NCBI GenBank assembly: GCA_958421655.1
Contig: CATZMG010000004.1
Coordinates: 1-47,894, forward strand
DNA: 47,894 bases
Source: an uncultured Collinsella sp.
GTDB lineage: Bacteria; Actinomycetota; Coriobacteriia; Coriobacteriales; Coriobacteriaceae
Direction of reading: 5' to 3'
A program made the position numbers and the translations under genes. Below the pieces are notes generated by a model. That model saw only the letters and a program-made list of their open reading frames with translations, made no database searches and was not told the DNA's origin. Positions within the stretch are counted from its first letter, which is position 1. Every line of letters begins with the position of its first letter. Below, in pieces: positions 35,092-43,532 of the stretch.

Positions 35092-35152
35092 ATTGTTAGT
35101 GCTATACTAACAATAACGATTACTGATTAGCGCGCCGGTTTCGGCCGGCGCC
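35092..35152 (+). promoter_or_regulatory. Two hairpins between PFL core and glycyl-radical gene
   Basis: TATTGTTAGT (35092-35101) pairs with ACTAACAATA (35107-35116), and GCGCCGG (35133-35139) with CCGGCGC (35146-35152). They fill the 85-nt gap and may set the ratio of the two PFL parts by mRNA processing or attenuation. Confidence 0.55.
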
Positions 35153-35174
35153 TATCGAACGAAGGAGACACATT

Positions 35175-35426
35175 ATGAAGGTTTCTGAAGTTTCCGAGAC
35201 TCAGGCCGATAACCTGGTCCACATGCTCGACGCTTACGCCGAGAAGGGTGGCCACCACCTGAACATCAACGTCTTCAACCGTGAGACGCTGCTCGACGCT
35301 CAGGCTCACCCCGAGAAGTATCCGCAGCTGACCATCCGCGTTTCCGGCTATGCCGTGAACTTCCACACGCTCACCAAGGAGCAGCAGGACGAGGTCATTT
35401 CGCGTACCTTCCACGACAAGTTCTAA
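35175..35426 (+). CDS. grcA: Separate glycyl-radical domain of pyruvate formate-lyase (GrcA-like)
   Basis: The 83-residue protein matches the last about 75 residues of PFL and the E. coli spare part GrcA/YfiD: GGHHLNINVFNRETLLDA, PEKYPQLTIRVSGYAVNF with the radical-bearing Gly58, then LTKEQQDEVISRTFHDKF. It has its own GAAGGAG and ATG. Because the preceding PFL core lacks this domain, the small protein is probably an obligatory subunit, not a repair part. The activase PflA, 7 kb downstream, would install the radical. A large palindrome begins 27 nt after the stop. Confidence 0.93.
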   Translation: MKVSEVSETQADNLVHMLDAYAEKGGHHLNINVFNRETLLDAQAHPEKYPQLTIRVSGYAVNFHTLTKEQQDEVISRTFHDKF

Positions 35427-35453
35427 AGGGGTTTAACTCCCGCAGGATCGCCG

Positions 35454-35573
35454 GGCCGCTTTGGGTTACTTTCCAAAACGTCCTCGGACATGCAAAGGGC
35501 TCCGCTGCGCGCTTCGCGCGGCGGAGCCCTTTGCGTCCTGCGGGATGTTTTGGAAAATAACCCAAAACCGGCC
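35454..35573. repeat. Large nested palindrome, element 2
   Basis: The outer arms 35454-35479 and 35547-35573 pair with two or three mismatches; the inner arms 35492-35505 and 35521-35534 pair perfectly. The joints share TTTCCAAAACGTCCTCG and CTGCGG-ATG with element 1 (16982-17132), while the arms themselves differ. It ends the PFL transcript region. Confidence 0.88.
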
Positions 35574-35689
35574 ATGTGGGGTCCTTTGGAGTCACCCTTT
35601 AGGCGGAACTCTCCTAATTATTTGGATGAGTCGTTTACTTACTTGTGCTGTTACCGTCTTCCCGCTGTTGTTGGGGTATGCTTTGTTCG

Positions 35690-35708
35690 TATGTAAACGT
35701 ATGACATG
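35690..35708. promoter_or_regulatory. Operator-like site at LacI-type regulator
   Basis: TATGTAAACGTATGACATG resembles the tandem sites at 36838-36875 and overlaps the leader of the regulator gene, suggesting autoregulation. Confidence 0.5.
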
Positions 35709-35726
35709 TTGATGGGGGAGGGTGCT

Positions 35727-36737
35727 ATGGCTCGCGAGAGTGCTCGTTCTAAGGATACGGCTAAGCCTGGCATCAAGGAAGTTGCAGCGGTGGCGGGGGT
35801 TTCTCCTACTACGGTATCTCGCGTGCTTAATAATCGCGGCTACATTAGCCAGGAAACCCGCGATAAAGTCCATGCGGCGATGGAGCGCATCAATTACACG
35901 CCCAACGATATCGCCCGTGCCATGCTCAATGGCCGGCTGAACCTTATCGGCATGATTGTTCCCTTTGTGAGCAGTCCGTTCCATGCTCAGGTTGTGCAGG
36001 CGGTCGAGCGCACGTTGGCGGAAAACGGCTTTAAGATGTTGCTGTGCAACAGCGCCAATCGACCTGATCTTGAGCGTTCCTATATCGACATGCTCCGCCG
36101 CAATATGGTTGATGGCGTCATCGTCAACTCGCTTAATATCGGTGCCGAGGCGTATGCCGAGATGGGCTTGAGTCTGGTTGGCATCGACTGCGACCTTGGC
36201 GAGGCCTCTGTTCAGATTGCGAGCGACAGCTATAGCATCGGCGAACTTGCCACGCGTCGCCTGATCGATGACGGGTGTTCACGCATCCTGTGCCTGCGCA
36301 GCAATAGCCGCATGCGCATGCCTGCCAATAAGCGTACCGATGCCTACCTCGATGTTGTTGAGCAGGCCGGTTTGCCCGCGCTTGTCCGTGAGGTCGAGTT
36401 CGTTAAGCCCGACGACGAAAAGAGCGCGGTCGTTGCGAAGATCCTCGATGAGAACCCCGATATTGACGGCATCTTTGCGGGAGACGACACGATGGCGGCC
36501 ATCTGTCTCAACGTTATGAAGCAGCGCGGCTTGAGCGCTCCGGACGATATTAAGGTCGTGGGCGCGGATGGTGCCCGTCGCACTATGACGTTTATGCCTG
36601 ACTTAACAACCGTACGCCAAGATATCGATCGCATCGGAGAGCTCGCGGCGCAATCCATCATCGCTCTTGTTAACGGCGATAATCCCGAATCGAATATCAA
36701 GCTCCCCGTTGAACTCATTGAGGGCAAAACCGCGTAG
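35727..36737 (+). CDS. LacI-family regulator of the fructoside/sucrose locus
   Basis: The 336-residue protein has a LacI HTH (IKEVAAVAGVSPTTVSRVLNNRGYISQETRDKV) with hinge helix PNDIARAMLNGR, and a sugar-binding domain (DGIFAGDDTMA, KVVGADG). The ATG at 35727 follows GGGGGAGGG; the ATG at 35706 lies within the operator-like site and is less likely. It precedes a GH32-PTS-GH32 cluster in the same direction, with matching operators at both promoters. Confidence 0.9.
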   Translation: MARESARSKDTAKPGIKEVAAVAGVSPTTVSRVLNNRGYISQETRDKVHAAMERINYTPNDIARAMLNGRLNLIGMIVPFVSSPFHAQVVQAVERTLAENGFKMLLCNSANRPDLERSYIDMLRRNMVDGVIVNSLNIGAEAYAEMGLSLVGIDCDLGEASVQIASDSYSIGELATRRLIDDGCSRILCLRSNSRMRMPANKRTDAYLDVVEQAGLPALVREVEFVKPDDEKSAVVAKILDENPDIDGIFAGDDTMAAICLNVMKQRGLSAPDDIKVVGADGARRTMTFMPDLTTVRQDIDRIGELAAQSIIALVNGDNPESNIKLPVELIEGKTA

Positions 36738-36790
36738 TTCATCCCGTGCCAAAAGAATTCCTCAAACGCCTCTGATGACCGTTCGCCGGC

Positions 36791-36878
36791 ATATGTCAAC
36801 CGTTTGCCGACGACTGGAACTGCGAAAAGACGTATGGATATGAAAACGCTTGACATATGAAAACGATTGACATATCTT
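36791..36878 (+). promoter_or_regulatory. Promoter with three LacI-type operators before GH32 gene
   Basis: ATATGAAAACGCTTGACATAT (36838-36858, 21 bp; quoted as two halves ATATGAAAACG and CTTGACATAT) and a near-identical copy (36855-36875) overlap by four bases. A third, weaker inverted copy starts at 36791. Promoter elements TTGACA (36850-36855) and TATCTT (36873-36878), 17 bp apart, lie inside the operators, so repressor binding would block polymerase. Confidence 0.7.
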
Positions 36879-36921
36879 GCAGATGTACCGAGTTAGTATC
36901 TCGACGGAAAGGAAGTCTCGG

Positions 36922-38304
36922 ATGCATAAGGTGTATTACCAGCCTGAGGGAATTTGGGTAGGCGACATCATGCCGTACGGCGAGGACGGCACGTTCTATC
37001 TCTATCATCAGCGTGACACACGTAACCCCGGACCTTTCGGAGAGCCGTTTGGCTGGGCACTCGCGACGACCAAGGATTTCGTCAACTACAAGGACTTTGG
37101 CGAGAGCCTTGAGCGTGGCGGCGACGAGGAGGTCGACCAGTACGTTTATGCCGGCACGGTGTTTAAGGTGGGCGACAAGTACCATGCGCTCTACACTGGT
37201 TGCAATCGCGATAAGGTCAAGGCACGCTTGATGAAGCAGGTTCTTCTTCACGCAACGAGTGACGACGCCGTCAAGTGGGAGAAGAACATCGCCGAGACGC
37301 TGCTTCCGCCCCAGGAGGGTTACGATGACCGCAACTGGCGCGATCCCTTTGTGCTTTGGGATGAGGAGAACGAAGAGTACATGCTCATCCTCGGCACGCG
37401 TGTGGGCGAGGACAAGCGTCTGATGACCGGTCGTCTGGTCAAGTTCACCTCCAAGGATCTGACCAACTGGGAGTTCCAGGGCGACTGGTGGAACCCGGGC
37501 CTGTACACCATGTTTGAGATGCCTGATCTCTTTAAGATGGGCGACTGGTGGTACCTCGTCTTTTCCGAGTACAGCGACGGCAACAAGACCCGTTACCGCA
37601 TGTCCAAGTCCATCAACGGTCCTTGGATTACCCCCGCTGACGACTCCTTCGACGGCCGCGCGTACTACGCCGCTCGCACCGCATTCGATGGCGAGCGTCG
37701 CGTTCTCTTTGGTTGGGTTCCTACGCGTGACGAGGGCGGCGACCCCAGCTCTTACCTATGGGGTGGCACCTTTATGCCCCTCGAGATCGTTCAGCGTGCC
37801 GACGGAACGCTCGGCACCAAGCTCCCCGACAGCATGCTTGGCGCCTTTGGCGAGGCTAAGGCAGTCGAGACCTTTGAGCTTTCCTGCGAGTCGGGCAAGG
37901 TCGAGCAGGTGCTCGCCGCGGATGCCGGCTCCACCTACTTGCTCGATGCCGACATTGAGCTCGGCGGTAACGCTGCCGGCTTCTCGGTCAAGTTCGCCGA
38001 GGACGCCGAGACCGGTCTTGCCTATGAGTTCCGCGCCAACCTGCGCGAGGGCAAGCTCGAGTTCACGCCGGCTCCCCAGTACCCGTGGTTCCAGGTCAAC
38101 AACATGGGCCTCGAGCGTCCGTTGTTCTTTAAGGGCGAGGGCACTCACCATGTGCGTCTGGTCGTCGACGACGACATCGCGACCATCTTTATCGATGACG
38201 TTGCGCTCAACGCTCGCTTCTGCAACAAGCAGGGCCAGGGTGTGGCGCTTACCGTCACCGACGGTGCGCTCAAGTGCGCAAACGCAACGATCGCGTCTCT
38301 GTAG
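36922..38304 (+). CDS. GH32-family beta-fructosidase, divergent
   Basis: The 460-residue protein has a GH32 five-blade propeller and C-terminal beta-sandwich. Motifs are altered: the usual WxNDPNG nucleophile block is WVGDIMPYG (Asp15), the RDP block is present as WRDPF (Asp141), and the ECPD acid/base block is EMPD (Glu199). All three acids are therefore kept. Probable cytoplasmic hydrolase of a fructoside or its phosphate; substrate unclear. The ATG at 36922 (AAGGAAG upstream) is the first after the predicted promoter; an ATG-less region at 36877 would overlap the -10. No signal peptide. Confidence 0.85.
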   Translation: MHKVYYQPEGIWVGDIMPYGEDGTFYLYHQRDTRNPGPFGEPFGWALATTKDFVNYKDFGESLERGGDEEVDQYVYAGTVFKVGDKYHALYTGCNRDKVKARLMKQVLLHATSDDAVKWEKNIAETLLPPQEGYDDRNWRDPFVLWDEENEEYMLILGTRVGEDKRLMTGRLVKFTSKDLTNWEFQGDWWNPGLYTMFEMPDLFKMGDWWYLVFSEYSDGNKTRYRMSKSINGPWITPADDSFDGRAYYAARTAFDGERRVLFGWVPTRDEGGDPSSYLWGGTFMPLEIVQRADGTLGTKLPDSMLGAFGEAKAVETFELSCESGKVEQVLAADAGSTYLLDADIELGGNAAGFSVKFAEDAETGLAYEFRANLREGKLEFTPAPQYPWFQVNNMGLERPLFFKGEGTHHVRLVVDDDIATIFIDDVALNARFCNKQGQGVALTVTDGALKCANATIASL

Positions 38305-38349
38305 CGGCAACGAACCGTTTTATGATTTAGAAAAGGAATGGAGAGGAAC

Positions 38350-39801
38350 ATGGACTACAAGGCAGTGTCCCAGCAAGTCGTCGACAACGTCGGCGGACTG
38401 GAGAACATCGAGGGCGCCACGCATTGCGTGACCCGTCTGCGTCTGGTGCTCAAGGATACGAGCAAATACAACAAGGCCGAGCTCGAGAACATCGATGGCG
38501 TCAAGGGCGTGCTGTACAACAGCGGCCAGCTCATGATCATCTTCGGTACCGGTACCGTCAACAAGGTTTACGATGAGTTTATGGCTCTGACGGGCGTTAA
38601 GGAGATCAGCGCTTCCGAGGTCAAGGGCGCCGAGGCGGACAAGAAGGGCAAGTTCTTCTCGGTCCTCAAGGTATTCTCGGACATCTTTATCCCCATCATT
38701 CCCGCCTTCGTCGGCGCTGCAATCATCATCGGCCTTAAGTCGCTGATCGTTGCCAACGGCCTCTTTGGCATGGAGGGCAGCCTTGCCGACCACAGCGAGT
38801 TCCTCAAGAACCTCGCAAGCTTCTTTGCCATTATCGCCACCACGTTTGACTACCTGCCTGTCCTGGTTATGTACAGCGCGGTCAAGCGTTTTGGCGGTAA
38901 CCCGATCCTGGGCATCCTCGTCGGTATCGTCATGGTTCACCCGAGCCTTATGAACCGTAACACGTTCGTTATGGACCCGACGGGTGCTGAGTACTGGAAC
39001 TTCGGTCCGCTCTCCATTCCCATGGTTGCTTTCCAGGGCGGCGTGTTCCCTGCAATCCTGACTGCTTGGTTTATGGCCAAGGTCGAGAAGATTGCCCAGA
39101 AGTACATCCCCGAGGTCGTCTCGTTCGTCTTTGTCCCGACCGTTACCCTGATTCTTGCTAACGTCGCCCTGTTCACCGTGTTCGGCCCGCTCGGCAACCT
39201 GATCGGCGACGTCCTCGCCGGCGTAATCGATATCCTGTACAACAGGATGGGCGTCTTTGGTGCCTTTGTCTTCGCCGCGTTCCTGCAGCCGCTTGTCGTT
39301 ACCGGTACGCATCAGTTCATCCAGGGTATCGAGGCAAACCTCGTTGCCACGACTGGCTTCAACTACATCCAGGCCATCTGGTCGGTTTCCATCATCGCCC
39401 AGGGCGGCGGCGCCATCGGCATGTACCTCATTCATAAGAAGCATTCCAAAGAGCGCAACATCTGCATGTCGTCCTTTATCCCGACGCTGGTCGGAATCTC
39501 CGAGCCCGCTATCTTCGCTGCAAACATGCGCTACTCGATCATTCCGTTCATCTGCGCATGCATCGGTGCAGGCTGCGGTGGTGCCTTCGTCAAACTCTTT
39601 GAGGTGCGCGCTATCGGTCAGGGTCTGACCGGTGTGCTTGGCCTGCTCATCGTCACGCCCGAGACTCTCGTGTGGTATGTGGCTGGCAATCTCATCGCCT
39701 TTATCGTGCCGATCGTCTTGATCTTTGCCTACAACAAGGCAAAGGGCGTCCCGACCACCGATGAAGAGGGCGCTGGCGCAGGCTTCGATGTCAGCTTCTA
39801 G
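38350..39801 (+). CDS. scrA: PTS EIIBC, sucrose/glucoside family
   Basis: The protein (about 483 residues) has an N-terminal EIIB domain with phospho-Cys in HCVTRLRL and a C-terminal EIIC domain with about ten membrane segments and the signature VGISEPAIFAANM. No EIIA domain is attached or encoded nearby, so a glucose-type EIIA from elsewhere must serve it, as in ScrA systems. It sits between two GH32 genes, supporting sucrose or a related fructoside as substrate. The ATG at 38350 follows GGAGAGGAA. Confidence 0.88.
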   Translation: MDYKAVSQQVVDNVGGLENIEGATHCVTRLRLVLKDTSKYNKAELENIDGVKGVLYNSGQLMIIFGTGTVNKVYDEFMALTGVKEISASEVKGAEADKKGKFFSVLKVFSDIFIPIIPAFVGAAIIIGLKSLIVANGLFGMEGSLADHSEFLKNLASFFAIIATTFDYLPVLVMYSAVKRFGGNPILGILVGIVMVHPSLMNRNTFVMDPTGAEYWNFGPLSIPMVAFQGGVFPAILTAWFMAKVEKIAQKYIPEVVSFVFVPTVTLILANVALFTVFGPLGNLIGDVLAGVIDILYNRMGVFGAFVFAAFLQPLVVTGTHQFIQGIEANLVATTGFNYIQAIWSVSIIAQGGGAIGMYLIHKKHSKERNICMSSFIPTLVGISEPAIFAANMRYSIIPFICACIGAGCGGAFVKLFEVRAIGQGLTGVLGLLIVTPETLVWYVAGNLIAFIVPIVLIFAYNKAKGVPTTDEEGAGAGFDVSF

Positions 39802-39838
39802 TTGAGCCGTTCAACGTAATCTGAGGATAAGTCCATTT

Positions 39839-39880
39839 GGGGAAGGGCGTTCGACTCGTGTGAGTCGAGCGTCCTTCCCC
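39839..39880 (+). other. 19-bp RNA hairpin between PTS and second GH32 gene
   Basis: Arms 39839-39857 and 39862-39880 pair over 19 bp with loop GTGT; the only two DNA mismatches are G-U pairs in RNA. There is no U-tract, which suggests an mRNA stability or partial termination element inside the operon. Confidence 0.6.
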
Positions 39881-39902
39881 ATAGACGAGAAAGTCAACGG
39901 CG

Positions 39903-41345
39903 ATGTTTAATCAAAAAAATAAGGTGACACGCGCGGACTATGAGCAGTGGCGAGCCGGACAGGATGAGACGGCGGCTCGCATCGCGTCCGATCCCGATAG
40001 ACTCCTGTTCCATGTGGAGCCTGAGCTTGGCTGGCTTAACGATCCCAACGGTTTGGTGCAGATTGGTGATACGTATCACATCTATCACCAATACGATCCG
40101 TTCGATGCTGCGCATGGCGGTCCAGTGCTCTGGAACCATCTGACGACAAAGGATTTTGTGACGTACGAGAATCGCGGCCCCGCGCTGTTCCCCGATTCCG
40201 ATTTGGATTCGAGCGGAGCGTATTCTGGTTCTGCCTTTGTGCGTGATGGCAAGATTCACTACTTCTATACCGGCAACGTCAAGCATTTTGACCGCGATGA
40301 TTACGACTACGTGTTGACGGGCCGTGAACAAAACCAGATTCATATGGTCGCCGATAATCCCGGTGAATTGGGCGAGAAGCGCATGGCTGTTGGGCCACTC
40401 GACTACCCCGACGATATCGGTACGCACGTGCGCGACCCCAAAATCCTGGAGCACGATAGTGTCTACTACATGGTTTTGGGCGCTCGTACGAAAGACGACC
40501 GTGGCTGCGTGCTTGTCTATACCTCGCGCGATCTAGAGAACTGGAGCTATGCGACGCGCATTGAGCTGGGCGAGAAGTTTGGCTTTATGTGGGAGTGCCC
40601 TGATCTGTTTGAGCTTGATGGCGAGCTTATTCTCGTTTGCTGCCCGCAGGGCGTGCCCGCCGATGGCTGGCGTTACCGCAATCCGCATCAGTGCGTGTGG
40701 TTCTCCATCGAGGCCGATTGGGGGGCGCCGAGCTTTAAGATCGTCGGCCAGGGCATGCCTCCGATGGTTGATGCCGGTTTTGATTTCTATGCCCCGCAGT
40801 CCTTTGAGGACGCTGTGGGTCGGCGTTTGATGATCGGATGGTCGGGTTGCCCCGATGCGAAGGCGGAAAGCCCGACGGTGGCGCGCGGGTGGCAGTGCGC
40901 GTTGACGGTGCCGCGAGAGCTGAGCATACGCGATGGCAAGCTCTGCCAGCAGCCGGCGCACGAGATTGAGAGAATGCGCGGCGACTGCGTTCGCGCGACA
41001 GGCGATGAGACCGTTGAGGAGCCGGGACGCCTGTTTGATGTCGTGGTTTCCTGCGAGGGAGCCAAGATGATCGAGCTCGAAATCCGCAAGGGTGTCTTTG
41101 TGCGTTATACGGACGGGATGCTTACCCTCGATATGGGCGACGAAGGCTATGGACGCGACCAGAGGTCGATCGAGCTCGGCGAACTTCGCGACCTGCGCGT
41201 GCTTTCGGACACTACGATGGTCGAGATTTTTGCCAACGGTGGAGAGGCAGCACTTACGAGCCGTACCTATTCGCCGGCGGTTCCGGCGATGGAGCTGCAC
41301 GCCGAGGGTGCGGCGTCGATGGATTTCTACCGCCTCGCGCATTAA
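39903..41345 (+). CDS. scrB: Sucrose-6-phosphate hydrolase (GH32)
   Basis: The 480-residue enzyme has canonical GH32 blocks: ELGWLNDPNGL (nucleophile Asp47), SGSAF, VRDPKI and FMWECPDLFEL (acid/base Glu), and a C-terminal sandwich. It cleaves PTS-imported sucrose-6-P to glucose-6-P and fructose in the cytoplasm; no signal peptide is present. The ribosome site is weak (GAGAAAG). Last gene of the LacI-GH32-EIIBC-GH32 cluster. Confidence 0.9.
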   Translation: MFNQKNKVTRADYEQWRAGQDETAARIASDPDRLLFHVEPELGWLNDPNGLVQIGDTYHIYHQYDPFDAAHGGPVLWNHLTTKDFVTYENRGPALFPDSDLDSSGAYSGSAFVRDGKIHYFYTGNVKHFDRDDYDYVLTGREQNQIHMVADNPGELGEKRMAVGPLDYPDDIGTHVRDPKILEHDSVYYMVLGARTKDDRGCVLVYTSRDLENWSYATRIELGEKFGFMWECPDLFELDGELILVCCPQGVPADGWRYRNPHQCVWFSIEADWGAPSFKIVGQGMPPMVDAGFDFYAPQSFEDAVGRRLMIGWSGCPDAKAESPTVARGWQCALTVPRELSIRDGKLCQQPAHEIERMRGDCVRATGDETVEEPGRLFDVVVSCEGAKMIELEIRKGVFVRYTDGMLTLDMGDEGYGRDQRSIELGELRDLRVLSDTTMVEIFANGGEAALTSRTYSPAVPAMELHAEGAASMDFYRLAH

Positions 41346-41621
41346 CCGTGTGTGGAGCGCGATTGGACTTGCTGGGCGGAATGTGTCGCAGTTGCTGCAG
41401 CGAACTACCGTTTATCGCGTATAGCGACCGTTTGCGGAATAAGTAACACTCCTTAATAAACCGTGTAGAATCTCAGATAAGCACGGAGTTTTCCAGGGAG
41501 ACGCTGTCCTTTGTTGTGCGCAAGGGGCGGCGTCTCTTTGGCGCTTGGACGCCGTTGTGCAACAGTGCGGCGGCGCGTGTCATGTATTGAAAAGCCAACG
41601 TCGAGATGGGTCGTGATAAGA

Positions 41622-42476
41622 ATGGGCAAGTATGTAATCGTGGTTGAGTCTGGGTCGGATGTGACGCCGGAGTTCTGCGAGCGCTACGGCATCGTGCGCG
41701 TGCCCATGCATGTCACGATTGGTGACGAGACCGTCGAGGACGGCTCGATCGATCCGCTCGAGATTTATTCGCGCTGCAACGAGTTTGGTGTGATGCCCAA
41801 GACCAGTGGCTGTTCGCCAGCGGATTTTGCGCATGTGTACGACCGCATCCATGCCGAGCAACCCGACGCGACTATTTTGCATCTTGCATATTCCGAGGCC
41901 ACGACCTGTTCGCATCAGTCCTCTAAGATTGCGGCCCAGGGGCGCGACTACGTGTTCTCCATGGACACACGCTTTGTCTCGGTGGGCCAGTCGCTCGTTG
42001 TCGTCGAGACCGCCAAATACATCGAGGCTCACCCCGATGTCACCGTCGACGAGATCTTTGCATTTACGAACTCCGTCATGGACCGCGTACTGTTGGGCTT
42101 TGTTCCTACCGACCTTGCCTTCCTTAAGGCAGGTGGCCGCTTGTCCAACGTCGCGTTCCTAGGCGCCCATCTGCTCAAGATTAAGCCCTGCATTGAGGTG
42201 ACGGGCGGCAAGTTCGTGGCAACCAAGAAGTTCCGCGGCTCTATGCTCAAGTGCGCCCGCGCCTTTATTGATCACATGGTTGCCAAGGGCGAGATTGACT
42301 ACTCGCACATTGGCCTGGCGTATTCGGTAGGTCTTTCCGAGGAGCTGCGCGACGACATGGAAGTCTATGCACACGATCTTGGCTTTAAGGACATTACCTG
42401 GACTCAGGTCGGCGGCGTCATCTCGAGCCATTGCGGCCCGACCGCCTTCGGCGCGGTGCTCACGCTTAAGGCGTAA
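41622..42476 (+). CDS. DegV-family fatty-acid-binding protein
   Basis: The 284-residue protein has the DegV fold: an N-terminal VIVVESGSDV, MPKTSGCSPADF, LHLAYSEATTCS, FVPTDLAFLKAGGRLSN and a C-terminal SSHCGPTAFGAV. Relatives (FakB) bind acyl chains for the FakA kinase; no FakA is nearby. The ATG at 41622 directly precedes the first strand. A leader hairpin (GAGACGC with GCGTCTC) at about 41499-41538 lies upstream. Confidence 0.88.
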   Translation: MGKYVIVVESGSDVTPEFCERYGIVRVPMHVTIGDETVEDGSIDPLEIYSRCNEFGVMPKTSGCSPADFAHVYDRIHAEQPDATILHLAYSEATTCSHQSSKIAAQGRDYVFSMDTRFVSVGQSLVVVETAKYIEAHPDVTVDEIFAFTNSVMDRVLLGFVPTDLAFLKAGGRLSNVAFLGAHLLKIKPCIEVTGGKFVATKKFRGSMLKCARAFIDHMVAKGEIDYSHIGLAYSVGLSEELRDDMEVYAHDLGFKDITWTQVGGVISSHCGPTAFGAVLTLKA

Positions 42477-42585
42477 GGCCTGGAGTCTATCGATTTCTAT
42501 TGCCTCGGCGGTGGGCGGGTTGTGACAACCTTCCCGCCGCTTTTGTGTGGGGCCAAATAGAACAACCCAATTGACCACTAAACCG

Positions 42586-42613
42586 TTTCACCATCATGCG
42601 TATGGGCTAGAAT
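42586..42613 (+). promoter_or_regulatory. Candidate promoter of pflA
   Basis: TTTCAC (42586-42591) and TAGAAT (42608-42613), 16 bp apart, upstream of the activase. Confidence 0.4.
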
Positions 42614-42662
42614 GGCTCTGGCATTTATGTAACTAAAACCAATGAGAGGCAAGGTAGCGGGA

Positions 42663-43481
42663 ATGGCTGAGATGACGCTCGAGGGTGTGGACGCTCGTCC
42701 CGAGGACTCTGCGTTTGCCCTGGGCCGCGTGCATTCGATTGAGACGATGGGAACGGTCGATGGACCCGGCATCCGCTTTGTGGTGTTTGTTCAGGGCTGC
42801 CCCATGCGCTGTGCGTATTGCCACAACCCCGATACCTGGTCGGTTAACGGCGGCACCATGGTGACCGTCGAGCACCTGATGGACGAGTTCCAGAGCAACC
42901 ACGAGTTCTATCGCAGCGGCGGAATTACGGTGTCCGGCGGCGAGCCGCTCCTACAGCCTGAGTTTTTGGCCGATCTGTTCCGTGCAATGCACAACAACCC
43001 CGATGGCCGCGTGCATACCTGCTTGGATAGCTGCGGCTATGCGTTCGATCCCGCGCATCCCGAGAAGTTCGATGCCGTACTCAACGAGACCGACATGGTA
43101 CTGCTCGATATTAAGCATGCTGACCCGGTCGAGCATAAAAAGCTGACCGGTTGTGATCCCGCACGCATCCTAGCGTTTGGCGATGAGCTTGCACGTCGCA
43201 AGATTAAGGTCGTTATCCGCCACGTGGTGGTGCCGGGCATTACCGACACGGTGGAGGAGTGCGAGGCACTCGGTCGTCTGATCGCTCCATGGCACAACGT
43301 GGTCGGTCTGGAGATGCTGCCGTATCACACCATGGGTGTCGTCAAATATGAGCAGTTGGGGATTCCCTATAAGCTTGAGGGCGTGCCCCAGATGGATACC
43401 GCGCGCATGCCCGAGCTGCGCAACGCCGTCATGACGGGCATGAAAAAGCGCCGCGCCGAACTCAAAAACGCCATCGGCTAG
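42663..43481 (+). CDS. pflA: Pyruvate formate-lyase activating enzyme (radical SAM)
   Basis: The 272-residue enzyme uses SAM and a 4Fe-4S cluster to make the glycyl radical on PFL. The cluster motif is CPMRCAYCHNPDTW; other marks are SIETMGTVDGPGIRFVVF, TVSGGEPLLQPEF (SAM-binding GGE) and LLDIKH. It is 7 kb from the PFL genes and separately transcribed. ATG 42663 follows AAGG at good spacing; ATG 42642 would add seven residues. Its substrate here should be the detached glycyl-radical protein, alone or docked on the PFL core. Confidence 0.94.
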   Translation: MAEMTLEGVDARPEDSAFALGRVHSIETMGTVDGPGIRFVVFVQGCPMRCAYCHNPDTWSVNGGTMVTVEHLMDEFQSNHEFYRSGGITVSGGEPLLQPEFLADLFRAMHNNPDGRVHTCLDSCGYAFDPAHPEKFDAVLNETDMVLLDIKHADPVEHKKLTGCDPARILAFGDELARRKIKVVIRHVVVPGITDTVEECEALGRLIAPWHNVVGLEMLPYHTMGVVKYEQLGIPYKLEGVPQMDTARMPELRNAVMTGMKKRRAELKNAIG

Positions 43482-43507
43482 CGAGCCATTTTCGCTCCCC
43501 AAAGGCA

Positions 43508-43532
43508 CTCATTGGGGACAGACTTAAATGAG
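43508..43532. repeat. REP-like hairpin with GGGGACAG loop
   Basis: CTCATT (43508-43513) and AATGAG (43527-43532) enclose GGGGACAGACTTA, the same plan as 75-99. Confidence 0.5.

Noticed and set aside
35089..35175. PFL split as a simple frameshift pseudogene
   Set aside because: The second part has its own GAAGGAG and ATG, the gap holds structured non-coding sequence, and both parts keep strong codon bias, so it reads as two maintained genes.
41346..41621. Riboswitch upstream of the DegV gene
   Set aside because: Only a modest GAGACGC/GCGTCTC hairpin is visible, with no motif of a known riboswitch class.
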